From a virus: 64,000 nt of DNA. The notes beneath the pieces were generated by a model. It saw only the letters and a list, made by a program, of their open reading frames with translations, was not told where the DNA came from and did no database searches. The first letter of the stretch is position 1; each line of letters opens with the position of its first letter. The stretch spans positions 1 to 64,000 of the IMG/VR virus record IMGVR_UViG_3300023174_000045. The stretch is one strand, 5' to 3'. Both the position numbers and the translations under genes were made by a program. Shown here piece by piece: positions 1-8,702 of the stretch.

Positions 1-2
1 TG

Positions 3-218
3 CAGCCCGACTCGATACCCAGGATGGCTGCTTTTATATCAATTATTAGACCGGGCAAAGCACACTTGCAAAGGAAGCCCTGGTCAGAAGTGTTTGCTAG
101 TGTATGGGATGGGGATGAATCGCGTGGATATACATTTAAAAAGTCACACGCTGTGAGTTATGCGGCCTTGGTGGCCCTGCACATGAACTTGCTTAATCAA
201 GCCGGCGTACAAGTGTAA
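3..218 (+). CDS. C-terminal end of a DnaE-like DNA polymerase III alpha protein (partial)
   Basis: The reading frame is open to the left edge, so only the last 71 residues are seen. Near the end the protein carries GYTFKKSHAVSYA, which resembles the GYxFNKSHxxxYA motif of bacterial Pol III alpha (DnaE), and before it an IRPGK stretch like the IRPG segment of the palm. It stops about 20 residues after the KSH motif, far shorter than DnaE, so this could be a split or shortened version. The identification rests on one motif and is tentative. It converges with the next, minus-strand gene, overlapping it by 26 bases. Confidence 0.4.
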   Translation, partial: QPDSIPRMAAFISIIRPGKAHLQRKPWSEVFASVWDGDESRGYTFKKSHAVSYAALVALHMNLLNQAGVQV

Positions 219-570
219 TTGATTTGCGCTTGCTCTTTTTGCGGGCAATATCTATTAGGCTGCACACAGGCCCATGCAAAATTTCTAAATCTTTGTTGCT
301 GAATGTGCGTAGTGTAAATTTGAATTGATCCCATTCTCCACGCAAGAATATGTTGATGGGTATGCTGCGATTGCTTTCCCACCACCAGGTGTTGGCAAGC
401 TCTAAAAATTCCAGTTTATCTTGTTGTGCAAGCACAGCACCAAAGTCGTAGATGGTTGTAACAGCATCGTCTCTATTTTGCACCACACCCACATACTCTT
501 GACTGGCGTACACGCACAGAGTTATAAAGGGATATTTTTCCGCCAATTTTTCAAAGATGTTATTACCCAT
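193..570 (-). CDS. Hypothetical phage protein, 125 aa
   Basis: A minus-strand gene with a clean ATG, no signal peptide and no membrane segment. It has a basic C-terminus (RKKSKRK) and a tryptophan-rich middle (NTWWW). I do not recognise a family. It overlaps the end of the preceding plus-strand gene and is divergent from the virion gene at 591. Confidence 0.65.
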   Translation of the reverse strand: MGNNIFEKLAEKYPFITLCVYASQEYVGVVQNRDDAVTTIYDFGAVLAQQDKLEFLELANTWWWESNRSIPINIFLRGEWDQFKFTLRTFSNKDLEILHGPVCSLIDIARKKSKRKSITLVRRLD

Positions 571-575
571 AAATA
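568..575 (+). promoter_or_regulatory. T4-type late promoter box CATAAATA
   Basis: CATAAATA lies 15 bases before the ATG of the virion gene at 591. It matches the T4-like late consensus TATAAATA in 7 of 8 positions. Confidence 0.55.
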
Positions 576-590
576 CGTTTTGAGGATCCT

Positions 591-1670
591 ATGTATTCAA
601 CCACCATTTACTTATATCAACAAATCATTCGGGTATTATTGATTGACACCAGTGGTGGATACTTTACTGCGAGGTATGACCCAGTGTATGCAAAAACTTT
701 AACTGTTAACAAAGGCGTGGACAACGTGCTGTTGTTTGAGTTCATCAACCAAGATGAAAAACCTGTGAATATTACAGGCAGCAACTTTAAATTTAGACTG
801 CTAAACCAAGCAGGTGACAGATTGTTGATCGAAAAAGACATGATTGTACTTAGCGCCGCTTTGGGCCGAGTCAAAGTTGTGCTGGACACAGCTGATACCA
901 TCAATATTCTTGCACAACCCGGCAGCTACAGCATACAACGCACAGCCGGCAACTATGTGCAGGCAGCATTTACAGATGCCAACTCAGGTGCCAGAGCTGA
1001 CTGCAACATTGTGGACAGCATATTGCCCGAATTCATGGCCAGCCAACCTGTGACAATTCCCACAATAAATGGCAAAAATTCTTGGCCACAGCCAGGCCCA
1101 CAATCATGGCCAGACTGGGCACTGCAACCACAACCACAGTCACGCAACTATTTGACTGAGTACTATTCCAGCCACATCAACACCACTGGATCAAGCCTGA
1201 CCACCATCAAGTATGACCTGGTACACTATACAGGCACAGTCAAAGTGCAGGCTGCACAAGACTACGAAGCACTTTGGGTGGATGTCACAGAAAGTCGCGA
1301 ATACTTTGACGAAACCAGCACTCAGTATATCAATGTTGTGGGATTCCATCCCCTGCTGAGATTGGGACTGAATAACAGCCAAGGCTATGGTGCATCAGCA
1401 ACTGCCACTGTGGTTGATGGTGTGGTCACCAGTGTGTCAATTACCAATGCAGGCACAGGTTACATGGCTGCACCTTGTGTGCAATTATTGGGCAATGGTG
1501 CTGGTGCCACAGCCGTTGGTGAACCATTTGTCGGTCCCAGTGGTATTGGTGCTATTACTGTGACCAATGGTGGATCTGGATACTTGCCACTAAACTTTGG
1601 TGGCACAGAGAACCAAGCAGTCACAGTGTTGATCACAACTGGTTACGTTACCAATATCTTTTATCGTTAA
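591..1670 (+). CDS. Virion structural protein, probably baseplate or fibre
   Basis: A 359-residue protein with no catalytic motif. Its N-terminus contains a beta-rich segment (DNVLLFEFINQDEKPVNITG) of a kind seen in large marine myovirus structural proteins. The C-terminal third has two glycine-rich repeats, AGTGYMAAP and GGSGYLPL, each preceded by an SxxITNAG-like strand; this resembles fibre or baseplate repeats. The start is supported by GAGG about 8 bases upstream and by a late-promoter box. It lies between the DnaE-like fragment and primase, so virion and replication genes are mixed here. Confidence 0.6.
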   Translation: MYSTTIYLYQQIIRVLLIDTSGGYFTARYDPVYAKTLTVNKGVDNVLLFEFINQDEKPVNITGSNFKFRLLNQAGDRLLIEKDMIVLSAALGRVKVVLDTADTINILAQPGSYSIQRTAGNYVQAAFTDANSGARADCNIVDSILPEFMASQPVTIPTINGKNSWPQPGPQSWPDWALQPQPQSRNYLTEYYSSHINTTGSSLTTIKYDLVHYTGTVKVQAAQDYEALWVDVTESREYFDETSTQYINVVGFHPLLRLGLNNSQGYGASATATVVDGVVTSVSITNAGTGYMAAPCVQLLGNGAGATAVGEPFVGPSGIGAITVTNGGSGYLPLNFGGTENQAVTVLITTGYVTNIFYR

Positions 1671-1673
1671 GCA

Positions 1674-1702
1674 TTGCATTTGCGTGACAAATCTGTTACA
1701 CT
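1674..1702 (+). promoter_or_regulatory. Sigma70-type promoter of the primase gene
   Basis: TTGCAT and TACACT are separated by 17 bases. The -10 ends six bases before the primase ATG, so the transcript should begin at or next to the start codon (leaderless). Confidence 0.6.
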
Positions 1703-1708
1703 GTACAG

Positions 1709-2695
1709 ATGCTTGACATCCTTGCTTACCTACCTGCAAAAAAGAAACCCACACCTTCGGGTTGGTTGAGTTTCAATGCGGTATGCTGTCAACACAATGG
1801 CAGCACACGAGACACACGTGGCCGTGGTGGACTCAAAGCCAGTGAAGCTGGTTGGAGTTATCACTGTTTCAATTGCAGTTACACAGCCAGTTTTATCCTA
1901 GGTCGTACTGTAAGTTACAAAGCTCGAAAACTATTAGGTTGGATGGGTGTTCCAGAAGCCGAAATAGAAATGTTGAATCTAGAAAGCCTGCGGCATCGTA
2001 GCATACATGGCATCTTGGAAGATCGACAACAAACATGGAATATACTAAATGATATTTCTTTTGAAGAACGAGACTTGCCACCATATGCTGAGTTGTTGAT
2101 GCCCGAGCATGAAACATATTGGGAATACGTGCGTAGAAGACATATACCCGAAGACTTTCCTGCCATGGTGCAGATAGAAAATGACGGGGTACATTGGATT
2201 AGACCGCACGTGGTAATACCATTCACACACAATGACAAGATTGTGGGATATACCTGTAGATTTTTAGATAACCGGCAGCCCAAGTTCATCAGCGACAGTC
2301 AACCAGGATATGTGTTTGGCATAGACTTGCAACACTCAGACTGGCAGCACATGATAGTTGTGGAAGGCATATTCGATGCTCTCAGTATTGGTGGTGTGGC
2401 TGTGATGCACAACACTGTCAGCGATGCACAAGCTAGATTGATACGCAGTCTTGGTCGAGAAATAACTGTAGTACCAGACCAAGATCGGGCAGGCGTTGAA
2501 TTAATTGACCGAGCGGTGGAACTGGGCTGGGCAGTGAGCATACCAGACTGGCCTGAAGGCTGCAAAGATGTCAACGATGCTGTGATAAAGTTGGGACGAT
2601 TGGCCACCTTGCTAACTATAATGCAATCAAGAGAGACCAGTAAAATCAAAATAGAGTTAAGGAAGAAAGCACTTGTTAAAAGAATACGGACTTGA
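1709..2695 (+). CDS. DNA primase with zinc ribbon and Toprim domain
   Basis: Makes RNA primers for lagging-strand synthesis. A zinc-binding region lies near residues 26-56 (CCQH, then HCFNC). A Toprim domain follows: VVEGIFDAL near residue 216 carries the catalytic glutamate, and PDQDRAG near 255 carries the DxD metal site. At 328 residues it is close to T4 gp61 and shorter than bacterial DnaG. The gene seems leaderless: its -10 ends six bases before the ATG and no Shine-Dalgarno is present. It overlaps the helicase start by 23 bases, so the two are likely translated together as a primosome. Confidence 0.9.
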   Translation: MLDILAYLPAKKKPTPSGWLSFNAVCCQHNGSTRDTRGRGGLKASEAGWSYHCFNCSYTASFILGRTVSYKARKLLGWMGVPEAEIEMLNLESLRHRSIHGILEDRQQTWNILNDISFEERDLPPYAELLMPEHETYWEYVRRRHIPEDFPAMVQIENDGVHWIRPHVVIPFTHNDKIVGYTCRFLDNRQPKFISDSQPGYVFGIDLQHSDWQHMIVVEGIFDALSIGGVAVMHNTVSDAQARLIRSLGREITVVPDQDRAGVELIDRAVELGWAVSIPDWPEGCKDVNDAVIKLGRLATLLTIMQSRETSKIKIELRKKALVKRIRT

Positions 2696-4091
2696 CGTTC
2701 AACGATTATTTTTAGAAATGATGTTGGAAGACGCACAAAGCTACGTGCGTGTGCAGAACATCTACAACCCGCAGAACTTTGACAAGAGTTTGCGATCAGC
2801 GGCTGAGTTCATCAAAGAACATTCTGACAAGCACAAGACCTTGCCTGACCGTATGCAAATTAGTGCCACCACAGGCATAAAATTACAAGCGGTGCCCGAC
2901 TTGAACGAAGGTCACTTTGACTGGTTCATGGGCGAGTTTGAACAGTTTACCAAACGACAAGAACTTGAACGTGCTATTTTAAAAGCCGCAGACATGCTGG
3001 AAAAGGGTGACTTTGAACCCGTAGAAAAGTTAATTAAAGATGCTGTGCAAATATCATTGACCAAAGACATGGGCACAGATTACTTTGCTGATCCCAAGGC
3101 ACGTATTGAAAAATACTTTAACTCAGGTGGACAAGTATCAACAGGCTGGCCACAGCTGGACAGATTGTTGTATGGTGGATTCAGTCGCGGTGAACTCAAC
3201 ATCTTTGCTGGTGGATCAGGGTCGGGTAAGTCACTGGTTATGATGAACATTGCCTTGAACTGGCTGCAACAGGGCTTGAGCGGTGTATACATTACGCTGG
3301 AGTTGAGTGAAGAACTCACAAGTTTGCGTACAGATGCCATGCTCACAAACATGAGCACAAAAGATATTCGCAAGGACATTGACACCACAGAACTCAAAGT
3401 CAAATTGGTGGCCAAGAAGAGCGGCAACTATCAAGTCAAAGGCTTGCCAGCACAAAGCAACATCAACGACATACGTGCATACTTGAAAGAGTATCAAATA
3501 CAAACAGGCAAGCGTGTGGATTTTGTGATGATTGATTATTTGGACTTGTTGATGCCGGTCAGTGCAAAAGTTTCACCCAATGATTTGTTTGTCAAAGACA
3601 AGTATGTGAGTGAAGAACTTCGCAACTTGGCCAAAGAACTGGGATTCTTGATGGTCACAGCATCACAGTTGAACCGAAGTGCTGTGGAAGAAATTGAATT
3701 TGATCACAGTCATATTTCAGGTGGCATATCTAAAATCAACACAGCAGATAACGTGTTTGGTATCTTTACAAGCCGTGCCATGAAAGAGCGTGGCAAGTAT
3801 CAGATACAGTGTATGAAGTCTCGAAGCTCGACCGGCGTTGGTCAAAAAATTGATTTGGAGTACAACATTGAAACCATGCGCATTACTGACGAAGGCGGAG
3901 AAGATGGAGACACTTATTCAAAGAAACCATCTGCATCAATCATGGACTCAATCAAAGCCCGCAGCCAAGTTAGCCCGGCTAGTGATGACGCAAACAGCCC
4001 TCCATGGGACAGTGCGGAACCTGCCAAAGTCACAGCAGATGTTCAAAGCGCCAAACTAAAACAACTGCTGGGCAAGATCAAAACTGGATAA
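2673..4091 (+). CDS. Replicative DNA helicase, DnaB/T4 gp41 type
   Basis: Hexameric 5'-3' helicase that unwinds the fork and partners the primase. The RecA-like core has Walker A GGSGSGKS near residues 180-187, Walker B-like DFVMIDYLDLL, and the ASQLNR segment typical of DnaB-family motif 3. The C-terminal tail, after about residue 410, is polar and probably disordered. I chose the TTG start at 2673 because GGAAG lies 8-12 bases upstream; the first ATG is later in the frame. The stop overlaps the next ATG (TAATG). Confidence 0.92.
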   Translation: MLKEYGLDVQRLFLEMMLEDAQSYVRVQNIYNPQNFDKSLRSAAEFIKEHSDKHKTLPDRMQISATTGIKLQAVPDLNEGHFDWFMGEFEQFTKRQELERAILKAADMLEKGDFEPVEKLIKDAVQISLTKDMGTDYFADPKARIEKYFNSGGQVSTGWPQLDRLLYGGFSRGELNIFAGGSGSGKSLVMMNIALNWLQQGLSGVYITLELSEELTSLRTDAMLTNMSTKDIRKDIDTTELKVKLVAKKSGNYQVKGLPAQSNINDIRAYLKEYQIQTGKRVDFVMIDYLDLLMPVSAKVSPNDLFVKDKYVSEELRNLAKELGFLMVTASQLNRSAVEEIEFDHSHISGGISKINTADNVFGIFTSRAMKERGKYQIQCMKSRSSTGVGQKIDLEYNIETMRITDEGGEDGDTYSKKPSASIMDSIKARSQVSPASDDANSPPWDSAEPAKVTADVQSAKLKQLLGKIKTG

Positions 4092-5083
4092 TGAATAATT
4101 GTATTGATGCTTTTAAAAGTTTAAATGTTGTAGACTACAACGGTTCTATTCTTGTATCACCTTGTTGTATATCTCCGCCAGTTGAATTTAAAAAAACGAT
4201 AGATTTTAAAAATGTTCAATATTTAAAAAACATTAGAGATTCATGGAGCGAGGGAATTTCTCCTGAACCATGCAGTGCCTGTAAATCGGCCGAGTCCACA
4301 GGGATCAGCAGTCGTCGATTAGGTGCCAACCAATGGTATCAAGACAACGGATATGACAATAACGATGTTGAATTAGTGCGATTTGATTATTGGGTTGGTG
4401 ACACATGTAATTTACGTTGCACAATATGTTTGCCTGAATTCAGCAGTGCTTGGAAACAAGAATTAGGTGTTTCGCCTAAACTTAAGAAATCTGTTGTAAA
4501 TCATTTTTGGGAAACAATGGATTTATCAACATTAAAATGGGTGCATTTCAATGGTGGCGAACCGTTGTTGAGTAAAACGCATGTGGAATTTTTACAAGCT
4601 CTGCCCAGCAAACATCAGATACACATCAATTACAATACCAATGCAACCATACTGCCAGATCAAACATTGTTAGATCTGTGGCAGCAGTTTAAATTGGTAC
4701 AACTGGATTTTAGTATCGACGATGTTGAACATCGATTTGAATATCAACGATACCCAGCCAATTGGAATCAAGTAACAAATAATTTGCAATGGTACATCGA
4801 TCAAGCCCCACACAACTGTATGTTTGCAGTTAATACATCGGTGGGAATTTTAAATCATGCAAACTTAGACAATTTAAATAAGTGGTTAACACAAAATTTC
4901 TATGTGTCTAGATTTACTGATCCTATAGAACATAGACAACAGTTGACACAAGGAACATTTGCATTGGCTGGTGCTAAACAAAAAACAAAACAAATCAAAC
5001 GATTTTTAGATGCCTGCGACCTACGTCGCGGCACAGACTGGCGTACAACTTTTCCAGAATTAACTTGGATAGATCATGACTAG
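4091..5083 (+). CDS. Radical SAM enzyme (first of three)
   Basis: A 330-residue radical SAM protein. CNLRCTIC (CX3CX2C) near residue 105 binds the 4Fe-4S cluster that cleaves S-adenosylmethionine, and FNGGEPLLS is the SAM-binding GGE motif. The N-terminus has further cysteines (SPCCIS and CSACK), like the extra-cluster motifs of Twitch/SPASM-type peptide-modifying enzymes. The substrate is unknown. It begins at the helicase stop and overlaps the next gene by 8 bases. The DNA is visibly more AT-rich than the flanking replication genes, which suggests separate acquisition. Confidence 0.85.
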   Translation: MNNCIDAFKSLNVVDYNGSILVSPCCISPPVEFKKTIDFKNVQYLKNIRDSWSEGISPEPCSACKSAESTGISSRRLGANQWYQDNGYDNNDVELVRFDYWVGDTCNLRCTICLPEFSSAWKQELGVSPKLKKSVVNHFWETMDLSTLKWVHFNGGEPLLSKTHVEFLQALPSKHQIHINYNTNATILPDQTLLDLWQQFKLVQLDFSIDDVEHRFEYQRYPANWNQVTNNLQWYIDQAPHNCMFAVNTSVGILNHANLDNLNKWLTQNFYVSRFTDPIEHRQQLTQGTFALAGAKQKTKQIKRFLDACDLRRGTDWRTTFPELTWIDHD

Positions 5084-6152
5084 AATTGTTTCAAATTGGC
5101 GAATCAATACAAAAAATACCAAACTTGAACATATTGATCAATTTCAGCCCGGCGATATTTTTTTTGTTCCCGGCTATGTTCCGCCGTTGGTGCTAAAACA
5201 TTGGATACAAGTGTATGGTACCCCAGATTTTATTGTTTGTGATCATGCAGGCGAAGTCAATATAGATGGTTTAAAAATTTATTCAGCGCCGTTGAGGGGG
5301 TTAGCATACGCATTTGAAAAATTTGAAAAATTTAACCAAGTAGATTTGCCAAGAGAAGTAAACACAAAATTTTGTTTTAATTTTTTTATCAACAACAGCA
5401 TGGGACGAACAAACAGGCATGTGTTGCTTAAATTAGTTGAATATTTTAAACTTGAATGCTTTGACTACATTTTAAATGATACTGCAAAGTATCATGACAT
5501 GCAGTATGTAATCAATGAATTAAATGCCATTGCCAATGATAAATTTTCAGCTGACTTTAGGAATAAATTGTTAGCACCAGCAACGCTGGCCACAAAACAC
5601 AACAAAAACTTTTCTCATGATCCATTTGACGAATTGTCATCGTATAAAAGTCATATATGGAAAGATGATGTCGAATTAATTTTTAATAATAGTGCAGTAT
5701 CTTTGGTCAGTGAGTTTTGGTATGGATGGCAATTGGCGTCAGTTTTTAGTGAAAAAACTATACTTGCAATAATGGGGCTGACTTTTCCTATTTTTGTAGG
5801 GGGATACGGACATGCAAATTGTCTCAAACAAGCAGGATTAGATGTATTTGATGATGTGATTGATCACAGTTATCAATATCGTACAACTTTGATAGAACAA
5901 TGCTTTTACGCCTTCAAGGATAATTTGCACATTTTAACTGATTTGCAATTGGCTAAAAATTTGAGAGAGACACATTTAAACCGATTGTTAAAAAATCGAG
6001 ATCTGTTGTACGAACATATTTTGACCAAACATGTTTATAATGTTGTAGATACTTGGCCTGAACCGTTACGATCATCTATTAACTCTTACTGGTACTTTAT
6101 ACAAAATTTGCAAGTTGGCAAAGTTATGAGACAAGATTTTTACGCAGATTAA
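5076..6152 (+). CDS. Glycosyltransferase-like protein of a marine-phage family
   Basis: A 358-residue cytosolic protein. Its C-terminal half has FSEKTILAIMGLTFPIFVGG followed by a leucine, a glycine-aspartate and a DHSYQ segment. This is the pattern (W/FxEKT, then KPFI, then GF.TF..DESYD) seen in a phage family related to glycosyltransferases, and the gene at 43330-44565 shows it more clearly. The donor and acceptor are unknown. It overlaps the radical SAM gene upstream and shares its AT-rich composition, so the two probably form one unit. The function is inferred. Confidence 0.5.
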   Translation: MTRIVSNWRINTKNTKLEHIDQFQPGDIFFVPGYVPPLVLKHWIQVYGTPDFIVCDHAGEVNIDGLKIYSAPLRGLAYAFEKFEKFNQVDLPREVNTKFCFNFFINNSMGRTNRHVLLKLVEYFKLECFDYILNDTAKYHDMQYVINELNAIANDKFSADFRNKLLAPATLATKHNKNFSHDPFDELSSYKSHIWKDDVELIFNNSAVSLVSEFWYGWQLASVFSEKTILAIMGLTFPIFVGGYGHANCLKQAGLDVFDDVIDHSYQYRTTLIEQCFYAFKDNLHILTDLQLAKNLRETHLNRLLKNRDLLYEHILTKHVYNVVDTWPEPLRSSINSYWYFIQNLQVGKVMRQDFYAD

Positions 6153-7348
6153 GACGCAGTGGTCACAGCAGTCCAGGTAGTTGATCCATTGGTATTGACG
6201 TACATGCGATTGTTTGTTGTGGTTCCATCTGTACGCAAATACAAACTTCCTTGTGCTGCACTCAATGTTGGCGCACCAGATCCAAAGAACACGCCAAGAT
6301 TGGTAGTACTAGAAAATTTGTAACCAGCACCAGCAGTTCCGCCAGCAGGCACAGCAGTTCCGCTTAATATTGCGGCAGTGCCTGCAGACAATACGTTACC
6401 ACCAGTGATGTTGCCCGATACCGATACTGTGGTACCTGTGTGTGTGGTGGCATTGACATTGGCTCCACCTAGAACATTACCACCAGTGATGTTGCCTGTT
6501 GTAGAGAATGAAGAGGCAATCAATGTACCAATGATATTACCGCCAGTGATGTTGCCCGTGGCACTGATCAACCCTGGTGTATGTAAATTACCGCCGGTGA
6601 CATTGCCGGTGACGTTGAGAGCCGAAACAACATTGGAACTCAAACTCAGTCCAGCTGCGTTTAAGTTACCTGCTGTGATATTACCAGTATAGCTGAGGTT
6701 GCCAGAAGTAGAAACATTTCCGGCCACAGACAAATTGCCCAACATGGTCACATCATTGGTGTAATAACTCAGAGGACGATTCAAATCAAACATGGTGATA
6801 TTACTGCCGCCAGTGGTGGTCAAAAACCCAAATTCATATGTGCCAGCTTGAGCAAATGTGATCACATTGCTGGAAAAACCTTGAATGCCAGTGATGCCGT
6901 TGCTGACTGCCAAGGGCAAGGCCATGGTGCGTCCAGCTTGGTCCACAGTGATTTGAGTGCGTACCATGCCTGCTGTGCCCGCTGTAGGCCAAGTGTTGGA
7001 ATCAAATCCCAGGCTGATGTTGCCGGCCATGTAAATGCTTTGATAATGCCCTGCATTGCAATCTATGTTGATGGTGCCCGAAGTGTTGGCAATGGCCACT
7101 GTGGTGCCAGAAAATCCGCGGATTTGTGCATTGTAAATTACATTGTTGGCCAAGTTGTTGTCCAATGTAGTACCGGTCAATGCAGCCTTTAACAGGGCTT
7201 TGCTTTGTAGGTCAGTTATTTCATCGGCTGCGTATTGAAAATTTGTTTTTGTATTGGTAAAATTATCACGCATGCCTTGGGTGTTATTGCTCACGCCTGC
7301 AATAGGGTAGTTTCCGTCAATGTCGTTGGGGTTAATCTGGCTGGTCAT
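6149..7348 (-). CDS. Tail fibre or adhesin-type protein with GNITGGN repeats
   Basis: A 399-residue minus-strand protein. Residues of roughly 200-330 consist of degenerate GN(I/V)TGGN(V/L/I) repeats, a beta-solenoid-like shaft. The C-terminus (GSLYLRTDGTTTNNRMYVNTNG) resembles the end domain of many phage fibre proteins. The N-terminus (MTSQINPNDIDGNYPIAGVSNNTQGMRDNF) looks like a virion attachment segment. It is preceded by a late-promoter box and converges with the upstream gene, overlapping it by 4 bases. Confidence 0.7.
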   Translation of the reverse strand: MTSQINPNDIDGNYPIAGVSNNTQGMRDNFTNTKTNFQYAADEITDLQSKALLKAALTGTTLDNNLANNVIYNAQIRGFSGTTVAIANTSGTINIDCNAGHYQSIYMAGNISLGFDSNTWPTAGTAGMVRTQITVDQAGRTMALPLAVSNGITGIQGFSSNVITFAQAGTYEFGFLTTTGGSNITMFDLNRPLSYYTNDVTMLGNLSVAGNVSTSGNLSYTGNITAGNLNAAGLSLSSNVVSALNVTGNVTGGNLHTPGLISATGNITGGNIIGTLIASSFSTTGNITGGNVLGGANVNATTHTGTTVSVSGNITGGNVLSAGTAAILSGTAVPAGGTAGAGYKFSSTTNLGVFFGSGAPTLSAAQGSLYLRTDGTTTNNRMYVNTNGSTTWTAVTTAS

Positions 7349-7367
7349 ACTGGTTCCTTGTATTAGA

Positions 7368-7375
7368 TATTTATT
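7368..7375 (-). promoter_or_regulatory. T4-type late promoter box AATAAATA
   Basis: AATAAATA on the minus strand, 20 bases before the tail fibre ATG. Confidence 0.6.
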
Positions 7376-7389
7376 GTAACTGCGTTTCC

Positions 7390-7397
7390 GCTAAATA
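7390..7397 (+). promoter_or_regulatory. Late-promoter-like box GCTAAATA
   Basis: GCTAAATA lies 20 bases upstream of the ATG at 7418. The same variant precedes the genes at 12350 and 16819. Confidence 0.4.
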
Positions 7398-7417
7398 ATC
7401 CAAAGGCCCTTGAGCAA

Positions 7418-7666
7418 ATGCAAAAGAAGACTAAAAGTATATTAGAAGAACTGGACAGTTTGTACATAGAACGCGATCGCCAGTCGGTGATCGAAACTCG
7501 TGCCAGTAATTTGATTGAAACAGCCATTCGTTTGATGGAACAAATCGACGCTGAGTACAGCCCTGAGCAAGCAGAAAATCTGCAACGCAAACTGCTGAAT
7601 GCTATCAAACATCGTGACACCGGCAAATTCTCAAGGTCTGTAAGGAGAACTCATGCAGATCTTTGA
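7418..7666 (+). CDS. Hypothetical small acidic helical protein, 82 aa
   Basis: A charged, probably all-helical protein beginning MQKKTKSILEELDSLYIERD. I see no membrane segment and recognise no family. It heads the plus-strand operon that runs to 10621 and overlaps the next gene by 14 bases. It is preceded by a late-promoter-like box, so a virion or assembly role is plausible but unproven. Confidence 0.7.
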   Translation: MQKKTKSILEELDSLYIERDRQSVIETRASNLIETAIRLMEQIDAEYSPEQAENLQRKLLNAIKHRDTGKFSRSVRRTHADL

Positions 7667-8702
7667 AATCACACAACCTAGAAAAAAATTAGATGAGATA
7701 GACTTTGGTGCTGTCAAAGCACCTGCGGCCCGGGGTGTTGCTGCGGCTGGAGGATTTGCTTCAGCACTGGGCAAGGCCATAACTAATGCACCACTCAAAG
7801 CACTGGGAGCAAAAACTGGCGCTGATTTAGTGCCTGATCCCGATGCGGGCAAAAGCCGCGCATCCGTTGCTGCCAGAATGGATGCAGCAACCAAGGCTGC
7901 CATGCCGGTAATCACTCAACAGGCTGATCAACAACAAAAGATGTGGGCAGCCAGTGTAGCTAACATGATGAAAAAAGCCGGCGTGACCACGATGACCGAG
8001 CTAGATCCTGCTCAACTGCGCGAACCATTGATGAAACAAATTGAGACCATGGGCAAACCTTATGGACTCAGCAACTATAAAAATCTACCCAATGCAGTTG
8101 ACCCAGAAAGTTTTGGCGGTGCAGGCAAAGAAGAAGCCATGAACACAGTCGAAGCCATTGACGCTGCCATTGCGGCAATCCTGAGTCCAGATCCAAAACA
8201 ACAAACCGGTGCTCAAGCAAGAAACAACTGGATCAATTTATCCAAAGAAATTTACGCAGCCGGTCAACAGGCTCAATTTAGAGAGAAAAGTTATGCTTCA
8301 GGTCATGACCTTGCTGCACCTGAAGTTGTGGATGGATTAGCCCAGAGGCTTGACGCTGCTGGGCTGACGGCTGGCAAATTACGCTTGCCATCTGGAGTGG
8401 TTCGCCCCACCGGCGATCCGCGAGTTAACAACTTTTTGTCAGCTCTGGGATTGATTCCCAAAGCAGTCACACCTGCACCTGCGCCAAAGACAGCACCAGT
8501 TGCTGTCCCAGCACCAGTCACAGCTGAAGCGGTTGGTACTGGAATCAATGTGGCAGCGCTGGCACAAAAAGCCGCCAGCGCCAAGCTCACAGCACAAGCA
8601 TTGGGCTTGCCATCAGGCAAAGTGGCGTTGACCAATGATCCCAATATAAATGCTTTGCTTCAGGCAGTTGGCCTTGTTCCAATGCAAGCAGGCGCCAAAT
8701 GA
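7653..8702 (+). CDS. Hypothetical, probable internal or structural protein
   Basis: A 349-residue Ala/Lys/Pro-rich protein. The C-terminal part contains two copies of a motif, GLTAGKLRLPSGVV and ALGLPSGKVALTNDPN, each followed by an 'FLSALGLIP'- or 'LLQAVGLVP'-like helix. These are about 100 residues apart and joined by an Ala/Pro linker. The N-terminus (MQIFEITQPRKKLDE) resembles short leader peptides of T4 internal head proteins, with a possible LDE cleavage site. The operon position next to other late genes supports a virion role. No enzyme motif is seen. Confidence 0.6.
   Translation: MQIFEITQPRKKLDEIDFGAVKAPAARGVAAAGGFASALGKAITNAPLKALGAKTGADLVPDPDAGKSRASVAARMDAATKAAMPVITQQADQQQKMWAASVANMMKKAGVTTMTELDPAQLREPLMKQIETMGKPYGLSNYKNLPNAVDPESFGGAGKEEAMNTVEAIDAAIAAILSPDPKQQTGAQARNNWINLSKEIYAAGQQAQFREKSYASGHDLAAPEVVDGLAQRLDAAGLTAGKLRLPSGVVRPTGDPRVNNFLSALGLIPKAVTPAPAPKTAPVAVPAPVTAEAVGTGINVAALAQKAASAKLTAQALGLPSGKVALTNDPNINALLQAVGLVPMQAGAK

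Noticed and set aside
6380-6720. CRISPR-like or tandem DNA repeats
   Set aside because: The repeats are degenerate and keep the reading frame; they encode GNITGGN units of a fibre protein.
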